DNA of 64,000 nt from Maribacter sp. MMG018 (GTDB lineage: Bacteria > Bacteroidota > Bacteroidia > Flavobacteriales > Flavobacteriaceae), in assembly GCF_018100785.1 (NCBI RefSeq), contig NZ_JAGJEC010000004.1:62001-126000 (forward strand), in the 5' to 3' direction. Below, piece by piece: positions 53,171 through 62,921 of this stretch (the first letter of the stretch is position 1; each line of letters starts with the position of its first letter). The notes under the pieces are model-generated. The model did not search any database. It worked only from the letters and a program-made list of their open reading frames with translations, and was not told where the DNA came from. The position numbers and the translations under genes were made by a program.

Positions 53171-56100
53171 TTAAAATTGTAATGAAACACCTAGTGAATA
53201 AATTTTTGAAAATGGCACGCTCTGCGCCGTACTTCTGTTCGTGGAAGTAGAAGGCGAGTTCAGGTTAATGGAGTTACCAGCAGCCTCAGGATCTATATAA
53301 TCGGTGAGTTTGGTAAATGTCAATAGATTTTCTCCACTAAAATAAATTCTCAACTTACTTAACGGCAAGCGGTCTATAACCTTGGCCGGTAAGGTATACC
53401 CCAAGGTGAGGTTCTTCATTCTTAGGTAAGCGATGTTCTGCAAATACCTATTGTTTACGGCACCTAGGGCATCACTATCTGAAAGGGCTATATAACCGAA
53501 CAATCTAGGGTAATATGCATCTGTGTTTTCTGGGGTCCAAATATCATTGACCAAATCTTTTCTGATGTACGAATCGTAAGGTCTGTTGTACATGGCCCAA
53601 AATAATCTGGAGTCTCTGTGTGGATACCAATCTTGCTTTCCTACCCCTTGAAAAAAGGCGGATAGATCAAAACCTTTATAATCGGCATTTATCTTAAAAC
53701 TATAAAGATATTGTGGTGCCGTATTACCAATGACCCTACGATCACCAGGGTTGTCCAAGGTATTTTCACCCTCGTCTATGACACCATCGTTATTTAGGTC
53801 GTTATATTTAACATCTCCGGGCTGCAGCCCCCCAGCGGCCACAATTCTATTGGACACCCTTGTTTGATCTGCATGTGCCGCAACTTCTTCTTCCGATTGA
53901 AAAAGGCCGTCTACATCATAACCCCACAACTCACCTATGGTCATACCCTCATAATAATCCAATAAACTATTGGTAGGATTATCAAATCTGGTAATCTTGG
54001 TCTTAGAGTTGGACAAAGAACCTACGATTGAAAAACTGAAAGTGTCCTTACCAAGTTCAAAAGAATCATGATACCCCAAAGACCATTCAAACCCGCGGGT
54101 TCTTAGATCGGCCGCATTTTCTTGTGGAGAGGCAGTACCCAATACACTTGGCAGGGTAGCACCTTGGGTAAGCATACCTTCGGTATCTCTTTGAAACCAG
54201 TCGAAATTTGTGGTCAACCTATTCTTAAAAAATGCAAGGTCCACCCCAAGGTTCAAGGTCTTCACCTCTTCCCAAGTTATTTCCTTCGGATTTAAACTAG
54301 GTGATTCTATATAGTCCAAGGTGCTTCCATCTATGGCATACCCCGTATCTATATCTTTGTTCAAAGTTGGTATGTAGGCATAATCATCTATATTCTGATT
54401 TCCCAGAGAACCGTAAGATGCCCGTAATTTAAATTGATCTACAACATGACTTTCTTTTAGGAAATCTTCGTTGGATACGATCCATCCTGCGGATACGGAA
54501 GGGAAGAATCCCCATCGGTATTCCGACGGAAATCTTGAAGACCCATCATACCTACCGTTCAATTCCAAAAGATATTTTTTCTTGTAATCGTAAGACAGCC
54601 TATAAAAAAGTCCTTGCAGTCCCCATGCCGAAGCACTGCCCGTAGCCTCCGCATTGGAAGTTGCCAAGCCCAAAGAATTAAGATCATCGGATATACTGTT
54701 CAACTTACTGGCCTGTATATTCTTGATTCCGTATGACTCTTGGTTGAAACCTACCATGGCACTCACAAAGTGATCTGATAACTGTTTTCTGTACTCGCCA
54801 TAGATGTTAAAAGCATTGTAGCTAGCCTGGCTGTTGTACTCCGTTAACCGATCACTGCCCATAACACCCACCTCATCGGTAAATATGGAATAGGGTATTC
54901 TGGTAGATCTTTGGTACCTGTTGTAGGTCATTTTTCGCAAGGCATAGCTCGCCGTTATTTCCATACCCTCGAAAGGGGTAACAATGGCCGTAGCGATATT
55001 CGAAAACTCTTGATTATCGGTTTCCTGTTTTGATTTGCCATGCAAAAGAGCTGCATATACCCCATCACCAACGGTATAATTATTTAGCTCGGTTCTCCAA
55101 AGGGCATTACCATCTGGATTAACGGGAACGTAGGCGGGCAATGCATGTACCCAGATAAGGCTGCTCCACGGATCGGAATAATTGCCGTACTGGCTTCCGC
55201 CATGTTGTAAGTCGTTAGAGCGGTTGTATTGCATGTTATTACTAAAGGTCAACCATTTTTTGGCCTCCACTTCTAATTTACCCCTTACATTGTACTGCTT
55301 ATAAATATCATCCTGTACCTTAAGAATTCCGGTAGATTGGTAGTTTCTATAAGAAAAGAATGTTCTTACTTTATCCGACCCACCTGAAAGGGAAACATTG
55401 GTTATATTGGAAGGCGACGTTTTTCTAAAGAAGGTGTTCCACCAATCGGTGGCCCCATAATGTACATACTGTTCTCTACCGTTACGCATATCGGTTACGA
55501 CCCTTGCCTTTGATGGGTCTTGCGACACCTCTAAAAGAGCCGCATAATCTTGTTCGGTATATCCGGTATACGATCTTCCTACCGCGGTTCTAAAAGCTTC
55601 GTCCACCAGCATGGTAGACTCATAGGGATCGGTTAAGAAATCGGTATTCATTGTGGGCGAGCTAAAGGCCGTGGTGTGGTTTACGTTGATCGTAAAATCT
55701 CCCTTCTTTGCTTTTTTGGTCGTTACCAAAACAACCCCAAATGCACCTCTTGCACCATAAACGGCAGAAGCACCGGCGTCTTTAAGAACACTTATCGATT
55801 CTATATCATCGGGATTAAGACTGTTGATATCACCTTCTACCCCATCTACCATTACCAAGGGCGAACCACCATTTATAGTAGTAAATCCACGAATATTGAT
55901 AATGGGTGCATCTCCCGGTTTTCCGCTGGACTGCACAATGTTCAACCCAGGACTGGCCCCTTGCAATGCATTGGCGGCATTGGACAACGGCCTGTTTTCT
56001 ATGGTAGAAACATCTACCTTGTTAACGGCATCTATTAGCTTCTCTTTACTCTTTTTACCGTAACCGACAACCACCACTTCTTCCAAAGCATTGGCATCGG

Positions 56101-56668
56101 GCTGTAATTCTACCAAAATATTCGACCCGGTCGTGGTGTTAACCTCCTGTGTTTCAAAACCAATGTAAGAAACAAGAATGGTGGAGGCAGCCCCTGCCAC
56201 CTTGATGGTAAAATTACCGTCAAAATCGGTCGTGGTACCATTGGTGGTCCCTTTTTCCATAATAGTGGCTCCCGGCAACGGATTGCCCTCATCATCTATC
56301 ACCGTTCCTTGGATCACCCTTTCTTGTTGGGCTGTACCCTTATCGGAACTTTGTGCGACCAGTACTTGTTTCTCGTTTACCTTATAGACAAAATGTGCCT
56401 TTTTTGCGAGCTCTTCCAACACTTTTACCAACGGACTATTTTCTTGAACGACCGAGTATTTTTCTTTACTACTCAGTACAAATTGCCCATAATTAAACTC
56501 ATAATCCGTTTTCTCTTCCAGCTCGGAAAAAATATCTACGAGCCTAGCATCTTTAAGTTTAATACTTATATTTGGCCCGCTTGAACTGCCAGAGGCATAG
56601 GCCCCTACGACGAATAGGAGGGCCAACATGGACAGTTTAGGTTTAAAAAAATTAAATTCTATTTTCAT
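53171..56668 (-). CDS. susC: SusC/RagA TonB-dependent receptor with STN domain
   Basis: This full-length 1165-residue receptor starts with a signal sequence, followed by a secretin/TonB short N-terminal (STN) domain (SIKLKDARLVDIFSELEEKTDYEF, about 32-90). A carboxypeptidase-regulatory-like domain comes next (about 118-195, DDEGNPLPGATIMEKG). The plug includes the SusC signature ESISVLKDAGASAVYGARGAFGVV, and the beta-barrel ends in YSLGVSLQF. The STN domain lets it signal to the FecR anti-sigma factor encoded directly upstream, so ligand import and gene control are linked. It forms the transport pair with SusD at 51426. Confidence 0.97.
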   Translation of the reverse strand: MKIEFNFFKPKLSMLALLFVVGAYASGSSSGPNISIKLKDARLVDIFSELEEKTDYEFNYGQFVLSSKEKYSVVQENSPLVKVLEELAKKAHFVYKVNEKQVLVAQSSDKGTAQQERVIQGTVIDDEGNPLPGATIMEKGTTNGTTTDFDGNFTIKVAGAASTILVSYIGFETQEVNTTTGSNILVELQPDANALEEVVVVGYGKKSKEKLIDAVNKVDVSTIENRPLSNAANALQGASPGLNIVQSSGKPGDAPIINIRGFTTINGGSPLVMVDGVEGDINSLNPDDIESISVLKDAGASAVYGARGAFGVVLVTTKKAKKGDFTINVNHTTAFSSPTMNTDFLTDPYESTMLVDEAFRTAVGRSYTGYTEQDYAALLEVSQDPSKARVVTDMRNGREQYVHYGATDWWNTFFRKTSPSNITNVSLSGGSDKVRTFFSYRNYQSTGILKVQDDIYKQYNVRGKLEVEAKKWLTFSNNMQYNRSNDLQHGGSQYGNYSDPWSSLIWVHALPAYVPVNPDGNALWRTELNNYTVGDGVYAALLHGKSKQETDNQEFSNIATAIVTPFEGMEITASYALRKMTYNRYQRSTRIPYSIFTDEVGVMGSDRLTEYNSQASYNAFNIYGEYRKQLSDHFVSAMVGFNQESYGIKNIQASKLNSISDDLNSLGLATSNAEATGSASAWGLQGLFYRLSYDYKKKYLLELNGRYDGSSRFPSEYRWGFFPSVSAGWIVSNEDFLKESHVVDQFKLRASYGSLGNQNIDDYAYIPTLNKDIDTGYAIDGSTLDYIESPSLNPKEITWEEVKTLNLGVDLAFFKNRLTTNFDWFQRDTEGMLTQGATLPSVLGTASPQENAADLRTRGFEWSLGYHDSFELGKDTFSFSIVGSLSNSKTKITRFDNPTNSLLDYYEGMTIGELWGYDVDGLFQSEEEVAAHADQTRVSNRIVAAGGLQPGDVKYNDLNNDGVIDEGENTLDNPGDRRVIGNTAPQYLYSFKINADYKGFDLSAFFQGVGKQDWYPHRDSRLFWAMYNRPYDSYIRKDLVNDIWTPENTDAYYPRLFGYIALSDSDALGAVNNRYLQNIAYLRMKNLTLGYTLPAKVIDRLPLSKLRIYFSGENLLTFTKLTDYIDPEAAGNSINLNSPSTSTNRSTAQSVPFSKIYSLGVSLQF

Positions 56669-56710
56669 ATTAAGTGTTGTTTATTTTTTGACATTCGACG
56701 CTTACATCGG

Positions 56711-56734
56711 AGGGGTCTGTGGCAGCAGACCCTT
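56711..56734. other. Hairpin in the FecR-SusC spacer
   Basis: GGGTCTG (56713-56719) pairs with CAGACCC (56726-56732) over a 6-nt loop. One more wobble and one A-T pair extend it outward. A T run follows only on the plus strand, where no gene needs it. For the leftward operon it could act as an RNA processing or stability element between fecR and the abundant susC transcript. Confidence 0.5.
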
Positions 56735-56742
56735 CTATTTTT

Positions 56743-57669
56743 TTATTGGTTTTTAAATTTGGCTTCTATTTCATTCTGTGGAGTTTTGGTTAATTCTAAT
56801 TCAGTGATATAGTTGATTTTATCTATTACCTCTGCTAAGGTTTCGTCTTTAGAGATAGACAATGTCATTTGAACGGCTTCAATGTCGGTGCTAAGGAAAT
56901 GTATGTTTACCCCATACCTCTTTTGTAGAAATACGGCCAAGTCGGTCATTTTAACCCCTTTAAATTCTACCTTTTCCTTATACCAAGAAGTATAGAGATT
57001 GTGGTCTATTTCCGATCTCTGTAAAGATTTGGACCTTGTATCGTATACCACCTTTTGGTTGGGGCTTAGCTGCACCGCGTTATCCGCGTCCGAAACCTGT
57101 ACTAGGCCCGTAGCTACGGTAACATGTACCGCACTATCGGTTTGCTTTATATTAAAACTAGTGCCCAAAACCTTGGTGCTAAGGTGTCCAGTTTGTACAA
57201 CAAAGGGTTTTTGTTCGTTTCTGGCCACCTCAAAAAAGGCCTCACCTTCCAATTCTGCCTGGCGTATACCTTTGTAATCATTGGCAAACCGTAAAGAACT
57301 ATTCGTATTCAGGGTTACCCGACTACCATCTTCAAGCGTAGCTACTTTAAAAGTTTCTGTTGTATTGGCAATTACAATTGTCCGTGGAAAAACCGTGTTG
57401 TAGAAAAATCCGGCAAGTCCTAAAAGGATAGCCAATGAGGCCGCTACCCTCATCCATTTCCATTTAGAAATGCTTTTCTTGGTCCGTGCCTTTATAGTAC
57501 GATAGATCTCTTTCTTGATCTTTCTCTGCTCCTCCCCAGATTTAAAGGCGCGCCCTTCTGTTTGAGAAATAGCAAAGTCCTCAAAATCACGTAAGATTTT
57601 TTCCTCTTCGGGCGTTGTCTCCCCTTGTAGGTATCTATCTAAAAGATCGTTAAATTGTTTATCGGTCAT
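56743..57669 (-). CDS. FecR-family anti-sigma factor
   Basis: This 308-residue protein has an N-terminal cytoplasmic sigma-binding part (DKQFNDLLDRYLQGETTPEEEKIL) and a single membrane segment (WMRVAASLAILLGLAGFFYN, about 90-110). The FecR domain follows (RTIVIANTTETFKVATLEDGSRVTLNTNSSLRF), and the C-terminal domain (LAVFLQKRYGVNIHF, MTLSISKDETL) is of the STN-like kind found in FecR partners. It holds the sigma factor encoded by the upstream gene until the SusC STN domain signals. It lies 63 bp downstream of the sigma gene. Confidence 0.95.
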   Translation of the reverse strand: MTDKQFNDLLDRYLQGETTPEEEKILRDFEDFAISQTEGRAFKSGEEQRKIKKEIYRTIKARTKKSISKWKWMRVAASLAILLGLAGFFYNTVFPRTIVIANTTETFKVATLEDGSRVTLNTNSSLRFANDYKGIRQAELEGEAFFEVARNEQKPFVVQTGHLSTKVLGTSFNIKQTDSAVHVTVATGLVQVSDADNAVQLSPNQKVVYDTRSKSLQRSEIDHNLYTSWYKEKVEFKGVKMTDLAVFLQKRYGVNIHFLSTDIEAVQMTLSISKDETLAEVIDKINYITELELTKTPQNEIEAKFKNQ

Positions 57670-57732
57670 TTTCTGTGTTCTACCCTTATATACCAGAACA
57701 CGGTGACCACACGTAAAAGAAAATCGATTTTT

Positions 57733-58353
57733 TTAAAAAAAAGAAAAACAGAGCAGAAGAACAGATATGGTAAGCTCTCGTTTTATTCGCACTATGGCGT
57801 TTGAAATATGGGTTTCTACGGTTCTTTGGGATATATTCAACATTTTTGAAATTTCGGCGTTCGCCAAACCCTCTTGTCGACTCAAACAAAAAACCTGATT
57901 GCATTTTTTGGGGAGCCGGTCTACCGCTTCCCCTATTTTCTCAGCCGTTTCTTTTTCATATATTTTTTGCAAAGCACCTTCCGACTCCGGTGTTTTTAAC
58001 TGCTCTAAAAAAAGTTCGGTAACAGTACTTGTCTTGGTCGTATCCCTTAAGGCCTTAAACACCTTAAACCTTGTAGCCTTCATCATATAGGCTTCAATAT
58101 TCTGGTTTTGAACGGTACTTCGCCTTTCCCATAGATCGATCCATACTTCTTGCACAATATCTTTAGAAACCGCTTCGTCACGTAAAATACCAAAAGCCAG
58201 TACGTACATTTTTTTCCACAACTTGCCATATAGGATTCGAAGCGCCAATTCGTCAGAATCTTTAATTCGCTCCATCAATTCGTAGGAAGAAATCCGATTT
58301 ATATCGTGTTCGTGCATGGACACAAATAAATCAAAAATCCATCTACGGGACAT
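57733..58353 (-). CDS. ECF-type RNA polymerase sigma factor
   Basis: This 206-residue protein has sigma-70 region 2 (LRILYGKLWKKMYVLAFGILRDEAVSKDIVQEVWIDLW) and region 4 (LPKKCNQVFCLSRQEGLANAEISKMLNISQRTVETHISNAI). It is of the FecI-like Bacteroidota group. An alternative ATG at 58317 would give a shorter N-terminus more usual for the family. The very end is hydrophobic (SVLLLCFSFF), which is also seen in other SusCD-linked sigma factors. It is the first gene of the leftward locus sigma-FecR-SusC-SusD-EEP. It should direct transcription of susC onward once FecR is triggered. Confidence 0.95.
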   Translation of the reverse strand: MSRRWIFDLFVSMHEHDINRISSYELMERIKDSDELALRILYGKLWKKMYVLAFGILRDEAVSKDIVQEVWIDLWERRSTVQNQNIEAYMMKATRFKVFKALRDTTKTSTVTELFLEQLKTPESEGALQKIYEKETAEKIGEAVDRLPKKCNQVFCLSRQEGLANAEISKMLNISQRTVETHISNAIVRIKRELTISVLLLCFSFF

Positions 58354-58712
58354 TAACTAAAAGTAAAGATTAAATTATGTACATATTATAGATATCCTCT
58401 TATATACAAGCATCATCTTATGACCCAATAAAAAATTAATGACCATAATTTACATAAGACAAATAAGTTGTGTATTTCTGTATGACAGTATCAAACACGT
58501 TAATTGGTGATAAAGGCCAACATTCTGACCCGTTTTTAATTTGAATATACAATCCGAGCCTAAACCTTTAGTTTATTCCAAATACTCCGAAATAAATAAC
58601 CATAGCAATAATTTATGGGTTATTTTAGATATGTGGTTGTAACCAACCCTATATAACCGTTTGTTTTTTGCGATACCACCTTCACAATTAAACAATCGTA
58701 AAAAAACAAGAA
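58354..58712. other. Divergent intergenic region
   Basis: This 359-bp AT-rich spacer lies between the sigma factor gene (leftward) and an exported protein gene (rightward). No gene or clear hairpin is seen. No perfect TTTG/TAnnTTTG pair was found in either direction; promoters for both genes should lie here. Confidence 0.5.
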
Positions 58713-59126
58713 ATGAAGAACTTAGTAAAATACTGTTTGCCAATGGTACTATTACTGGTACAAAGCAACATAAGCGCCCAACAAAAAATGGAAATACAGT
58801 TTGGAGAACCTTTTACATTATTGAACAATGTAAGCACTACCATCGGTGATAAAGACCACCCTATGATAATAGAACTTACCGATTTTATGGAAGAATGGGG
58901 CTACGATGCTCCCCCGGAAGTGGAGAATCGCAACTATTATTCCGATGTACTGTACACCATAAAGATCAAGGCAAAAGAAACTGAAAAAGATATCAGTTTT
59001 TATAGTTCAGAGATTAATCAAGAAGGTGATTTTAGTGTCGATTTAATGGACTATAAACTCATTATACTATCAGACAATTACCAAAATTCATCTGCATCCA
59101 TAGAAATGATAATCAACCATTTATAG
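58713..59126 (+). CDS. Small exported protein of unknown function
   Basis: This 137-residue protein has a signal peptide (CLPMVLLLVQSNISAQ, cut near residue 22). The mature part is acidic and beta-rich (IIELTDFMEEWGYDAPPEVENRNYYSDVLYTIKIKA is its first half). No known family is recognised. It stands 56 bp before the alcohol dehydrogenase gene on the same strand but need not be co-transcribed with it. Confidence 0.65.
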   Translation: MKNLVKYCLPMVLLLVQSNISAQQKMEIQFGEPFTLLNNVSTTIGDKDHPMIIELTDFMEEWGYDAPPEVENRNYYSDVLYTIKIKAKETEKDISFYSSEINQEGDFSVDLMDYKLIILSDNYQNSSASIEMIINHL

Positions 59127-59182
59127 CATCGCACACACTCAAGGCGCGATCGTTATATCATAGTAGACAATAATCAATAAAA

Positions 59183-60154
59183 ATGAAAGCATCGATCCGT
59201 AGAAACTATTGTTCCCCTAGACAAATAAAAGTTGAGGAGGTAGAAAGACCTATTCCAAAAGACAATGAAGTATTGATAAAGGTCTATACTACTACCGTAA
59301 ACAGGACAGATTGCGCCAACCTTACCGCCAAACCGTTTATTATGAGGTTTGTTCTTGGCCTATTTAAACCAAGAAAAGTTATAATAGGAACGGATTTTGC
59401 AGGAGAAGTAGTCGCTATTGGTGCCAATGTCAAATCTATTCATATAGGCGATATGGTATTTGGCTTCAATGATACCGGAGCCGAATCACAAGCTGAATAC
59501 ATGACGGTCGCTTCGCAAAATGTTTTTCCAATTCCGAAGAACATTAATTATAAACAGGCGGCCGCAAGCTTAGAAGGCGCACATTACGCCTACAGCTTTA
59601 TACATAAGGTGAAAATTGAATCGGGACAACATATACTGATCAATGGCGCAACCGGGGCCATTGGTTCTGCCCTATTACAATTTGTTAGACAATATGACGT
59701 AAAAATAACCGCCACCACAAACACAAAGAACGTTCAACTTATACGAAGTCTGGGTGCCGACAAGACCATTGATTACACCAAAGAAAATTTCACCGATAAA
59801 GACGACACCTATGATTTTGTCTTTGATACGGTAGGCAAAAGTACTTTTGGAAAGTGTAAACCCGTACTTAATAAAGAAGGGGTGTATATCTCCTCTGAAT
59901 TGGGTCCGTATTCCCAGAATGTTTTTTACCCTTTGCTTACCTACATAACAAACAAAAAAGTAATTTTTCCTGTACCCTTTGATAGTAAGAAAACGATACC
60001 CTACATCAGTAATCTCTTGGAAACAGGAAAATTTAAGCCGGTAATCGACCGCGAATATCAATTAGATGACATAGCAAAGGCCTACGAATATGTAAGCAAA
60101 GGAGAAAAAACGGGAAACGTTTTAATAAATATCGCAAAAAACCACCTTGCTTAA
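59183..60154 (+). CDS. Zinc-free MDR/quinone oxidoreductase-like dehydrogenase
   Basis: This 323-residue medium-chain dehydrogenase has DNEVLIKVYTTTVNRTDCANL and GTDFAGEVVAIGANVKS in the N-terminal domain. The Rossmann segment follows (ILINGATGAIGSALLQFVRQY), then KTIDYTKENFTDKDDTYDFVFDTVGK and YEYVSKGEKTGNVLI at the end. The cysteine-rich zinc sites of classical alcohol dehydrogenases are not present, so it belongs to the quinone oxidoreductase group (NADPH:quinone or enone reductases). The substrate is unknown. It is followed at 58 bp by the CsaA-like gene. Confidence 0.93.
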   Translation: MKASIRRNYCSPRQIKVEEVERPIPKDNEVLIKVYTTTVNRTDCANLTAKPFIMRFVLGLFKPRKVIIGTDFAGEVVAIGANVKSIHIGDMVFGFNDTGAESQAEYMTVASQNVFPIPKNINYKQAAASLEGAHYAYSFIHKVKIESGQHILINGATGAIGSALLQFVRQYDVKITATTNTKNVQLIRSLGADKTIDYTKENFTDKDDTYDFVFDTVGKSTFGKCKPVLNKEGVYISSELGPYSQNVFYPLLTYITNKKVIFPVPFDSKKTIPYISNLLETGKFKPVIDREYQLDDIAKAYEYVSKGEKTGNVLINIAKNHLA

Positions 60155-60212
60155 ACACAACTTAACCAACTATCATATAATAAACCTTACGATTACTTTA
60201 TAAAATACAACC

Positions 60213-60563
60213 ATGAAAACGATAGAAAACCAACAATTGACCTGGAACGAGTTTATGAAAGTTGAAATGAGGGTAGGCACTATTATTACCGCCGAAGAAT
60301 TTAAAGAGGTAAGAAATCCGGCCTATAAAATGACCATCGATTTCGGGGAATTGGGCACAAGAAAAACATCTGCCCAGATCACCAAGCTATATTCCGTTAA
60401 CGAACTAATAGGAAAGCAAGTAATCGCAGTGGTCAACTTCCCTCCCAAGCAAATAGCAAATATGATGAGCGAATGTTTGGTCTTGGGCGGTATCGGCGAC
60501 AATAAGGAAGTAACTTTGATACAACCCGAAAGAGCGGTAAAAAACGGAACACGGATCGGTTAA
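60213..60563 (+). CDS. CsaA-like tRNA-binding domain protein
   Basis: This 116-residue protein consists of a single OB-fold tRNA-binding domain. It has MKVEMRVGTIITAEEFKEVRNPAYKMTIDFG and IGKQVIAVVNFPPKQIANMMSECLVLGG, the pattern of CsaA/YgjH proteins. CsaA is thought to work as a chaperone for exported proteins and binds tRNA. It is a stand-alone domain and not part of a tRNA synthetase. Its neighbours do not explain its role. Confidence 0.9.
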   Translation: MKTIENQQLTWNEFMKVEMRVGTIITAEEFKEVRNPAYKMTIDFGELGTRKTSAQITKLYSVNELIGKQVIAVVNFPPKQIANMMSECLVLGGIGDNKEVTLIQPERAVKNGTRIG

Positions 60564-60715
60564 AAAACATCGAATATCAATTAATGCACTTTTCTTATTT
60601 TCTGTTAATAAAATCGCACAAAAAAACTATCTTTAGAATCGACCAGTCCCCCTACAATATATCACAGCAACCCATTTTAGCCTATATTTCGGGCTTTATA
60701 GTAAAACTTGACGAT

Positions 60716-62119
60716 ATGAAACCATATGTAACAAGGCTGCTCATAGTAATGCTCCTCCCCTTCGCCCACATAACCGCCCAAGATAAAATACCCTTGCTAT
60801 CGGGAAAAGTGGAAATCTCCATTTCGCAAGGCACTTTTGAATGTGACCTTACCTTGAGCAATATGCCCCAAATCGACGATTATTTTATCCGTATAAATTC
60901 GGGAATGAACATACTTCACATGAGAAGTAAAAAGCCCAACGATTTTCTTGTCTATTATACTAAATCGCTTAAAGATAGCCTTTCTACAGGTGAAAGTAAT
61001 GCTTACTATTTTAGCGACAATACCGGAGAGGGCAAGTTTCTTCCTGAGTCCATCCAATTCAAATATGTAGGTAAGTATCCTGTAGTAAAAGACACCTTAC
61101 AAGATTACAGTGTAGAAGATTGGAAGGGAAACATCGCATTTAATCACAACTCGACACGTTCAGATGGTTTTCAATCTGCCTGGTATCCTATTTTATATAA
61201 CATCACCAACGACAAGCTATTCCATAAAGTAACCTATGATATTGAGCTTACCTGTACGGACTGCACTACTCTGTATATTAACGGTAACAAACCTGTTAAA
61301 GCACAATCTTATAATTTTAAGAGCGACATACCGCGTGAATTGACCCTCTTTTGCGGCAACTACGATTTTACTTCGCTGAACAACACCTATTTTTTAAATT
61401 CGGGTTTTACTCCTGATGAGATACAAGAATTTGGAAACCTTATAAATTCCTATAAAAACTTTTACGTTAAGAACATAAATATTCCTTTTGACCAACCGGT
61501 CAGTTTTGTACAGACTTCCCCAGTTTCTAAAAACAATCAATGGATGTTCGTCTCATATCCCACTATTATGAGCATTGGCTGGCAAAACGGCCTAAAGAGC
61601 GTGGTAGATCCCTATTTTCGAAATTTTTACCAGCCCTTTATGGCCCACGAGCTAGGGCACTTCTATTTTGGAACCCATAGAGTTTTTAATTCTGAACTTG
61701 GGGATATGATGACCGAAGGTTTTTCAGAGTTTTTATCTTTAATATTGACTGAAAACATTATTGGTGAAGACGTTTTTAAGGAAAAGGTACATGAGAAAAT
61801 TGAAAACTTAAAAGATTTTAATGCAACGCCCTTTGGCAAGATAAAATCACAGTCAGAATACAACAACAGGCAATTGTATGTTTATAATTATGCCCCAATA
61901 ATATTTTTGGCTATCGAAAAAAAAATTGGGGAAAAGCAAATGTGGCAATGGATTCATAAAATATTGACCACGCCCACCCAGTTTACCGATTACGATTTTC
62001 TTATTACCACATTACAGCAAACACTCACCGATACAAACAAAGTCAACACCTTAAAAACCCTTTATTTAGAGAGTCCAAAATCGCTTGAAAATGCAATCAG
62101 CACAATCGGTATAAAATAA
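60716..62119 (+). CDS. Exported zinc metallopeptidase-like protein (M1-like)
   Basis: From the ATG at 60716 the protein has 467 residues, with signal peptide VTRLLIVMLLPFAHITAQ. The frame extends upstream to 60584, but that part looks unlike a signal peptide, so the later start is preferred. A metal-binding HELGH appears in FMAHELGHFYFGTH, with Glu ligands in MTEGFSEFLSL 20-some residues on. This fits the gluzincin pattern of M1 peptidases. The beta-rich N-terminal domain (residues about 25-230) is also like M1 peptidases. The substrate is unknown. It is a separate transcription unit. Confidence 0.82.
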   Translation: MKPYVTRLLIVMLLPFAHITAQDKIPLLSGKVEISISQGTFECDLTLSNMPQIDDYFIRINSGMNILHMRSKKPNDFLVYYTKSLKDSLSTGESNAYYFSDNTGEGKFLPESIQFKYVGKYPVVKDTLQDYSVEDWKGNIAFNHNSTRSDGFQSAWYPILYNITNDKLFHKVTYDIELTCTDCTTLYINGNKPVKAQSYNFKSDIPRELTLFCGNYDFTSLNNTYFLNSGFTPDEIQEFGNLINSYKNFYVKNINIPFDQPVSFVQTSPVSKNNQWMFVSYPTIMSIGWQNGLKSVVDPYFRNFYQPFMAHELGHFYFGTHRVFNSELGDMMTEGFSEFLSLILTENIIGEDVFKEKVHEKIENLKDFNATPFGKIKSQSEYNNRQLYVYNYAPIIFLAIEKKIGEKQMWQWIHKILTTPTQFTDYDFLITTLQQTLTDTNKVNTLKTLYLESPKSLENAISTIGIK

Positions 62120-62185
62120 CGGCCATCCATAACAGCGGGCCTATAATCGGTATGTACAAACACTACTAGCTGCAACATTAAAACT

Positions 62186-62770
62186 ATGAAAAACCTGACG
62201 ATTGCCCTTTTATTCATCTTTATTGGCTGTAAAAGCGAAACCAAAACAAAAACAGCGGAAGAAACACCAGCAGTCCCCCAAACGGAGGCACAAAATGGGG
62301 TTGACAAATCGGTATATGAAATGTGGAGCGACTATGTAACCGCAAATCCGCAATCGGAAAACGAGGAAATACCCGAATCCGATTTTTTTCATGACAATGA
62401 AAAAGATGCAAATAGGTTGGCAGAATTAACCTTACACGGAAAAAAGAACGCTTCTTCGGGACTTCTTAGTCTCTACAAAAAATATAAGGTGGATTTGCCA
62501 AAAGTGGGCGCCAAACAAATTGTAACCGATTATAACGGGAAGGCGATAGCGATCATCGAAAATAAAAGTGTGGACATTGTTCCGTTCAATAAAATTTCAG
62601 AAGCATATGCCCAATCCGATATGGGGACCGACATAGCACCTCTTAAAAAGTGGAAGAAAACACATTGGAATTTTTTTAAGGCCATCTTAGAGGAAAGCGG
62701 TGACAGTCCTACAGAAGAAATGCCAATTGTCTGTGTAAGGTTCAAGACCATATGGCCCGTTAACCCATAG
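62186..62770 (+). CDS. Lipoprotein of unknown function with ASCH-like pattern
   Basis: This 194-residue protein has a lipobox (IALLFIFIGC, Cys about 13). The middle (SVYEMWSDYVTANPQ, RLAELTLHGKKNASSGLLSLYKK) and the end (ENKSVDIVPFNKISEAYAQ, WKKTHWNFFKAILEESG) resemble the ASCH domain family, in particular EYA/YqfB-like RNA-binding domains (HGKKxATxSxxxxY and WRxxH patterns). A lipoprotein version would be unusual, because ASCH proteins are cytoplasmic. The Cys and hydrophobic start are clear, though a start further in is possible. The function is not certain. Confidence 0.72.
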   Translation: MKNLTIALLFIFIGCKSETKTKTAEETPAVPQTEAQNGVDKSVYEMWSDYVTANPQSENEEIPESDFFHDNEKDANRLAELTLHGKKNASSGLLSLYKKYKVDLPKVGAKQIVTDYNGKAIAIIENKSVDIVPFNKISEAYAQSDMGTDIAPLKKWKKTHWNFFKAILEESGDSPTEEMPIVCVRFKTIWPVNP

Positions 62771-62921
62771 TTGGCAAACCATAGTTACAAAAAACAGAAA
62801 ATCTACAGATTCGATCGTTTGGTCGCCTACAGCCTTTACTCACTAAAAATGTAGGTCTACACACGACCGTTATTACCTAAATACCCTATTTTTAAGAACA
62901 CGCTCGGTAATTCATATTTTT

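Noticed and set aside
57686-57904. A 72-codon frame inside the sigma factor gene
   Set aside because: It is an out-of-frame shadow of the ECF sigma gene, rich in Arg and Phe without any domain.
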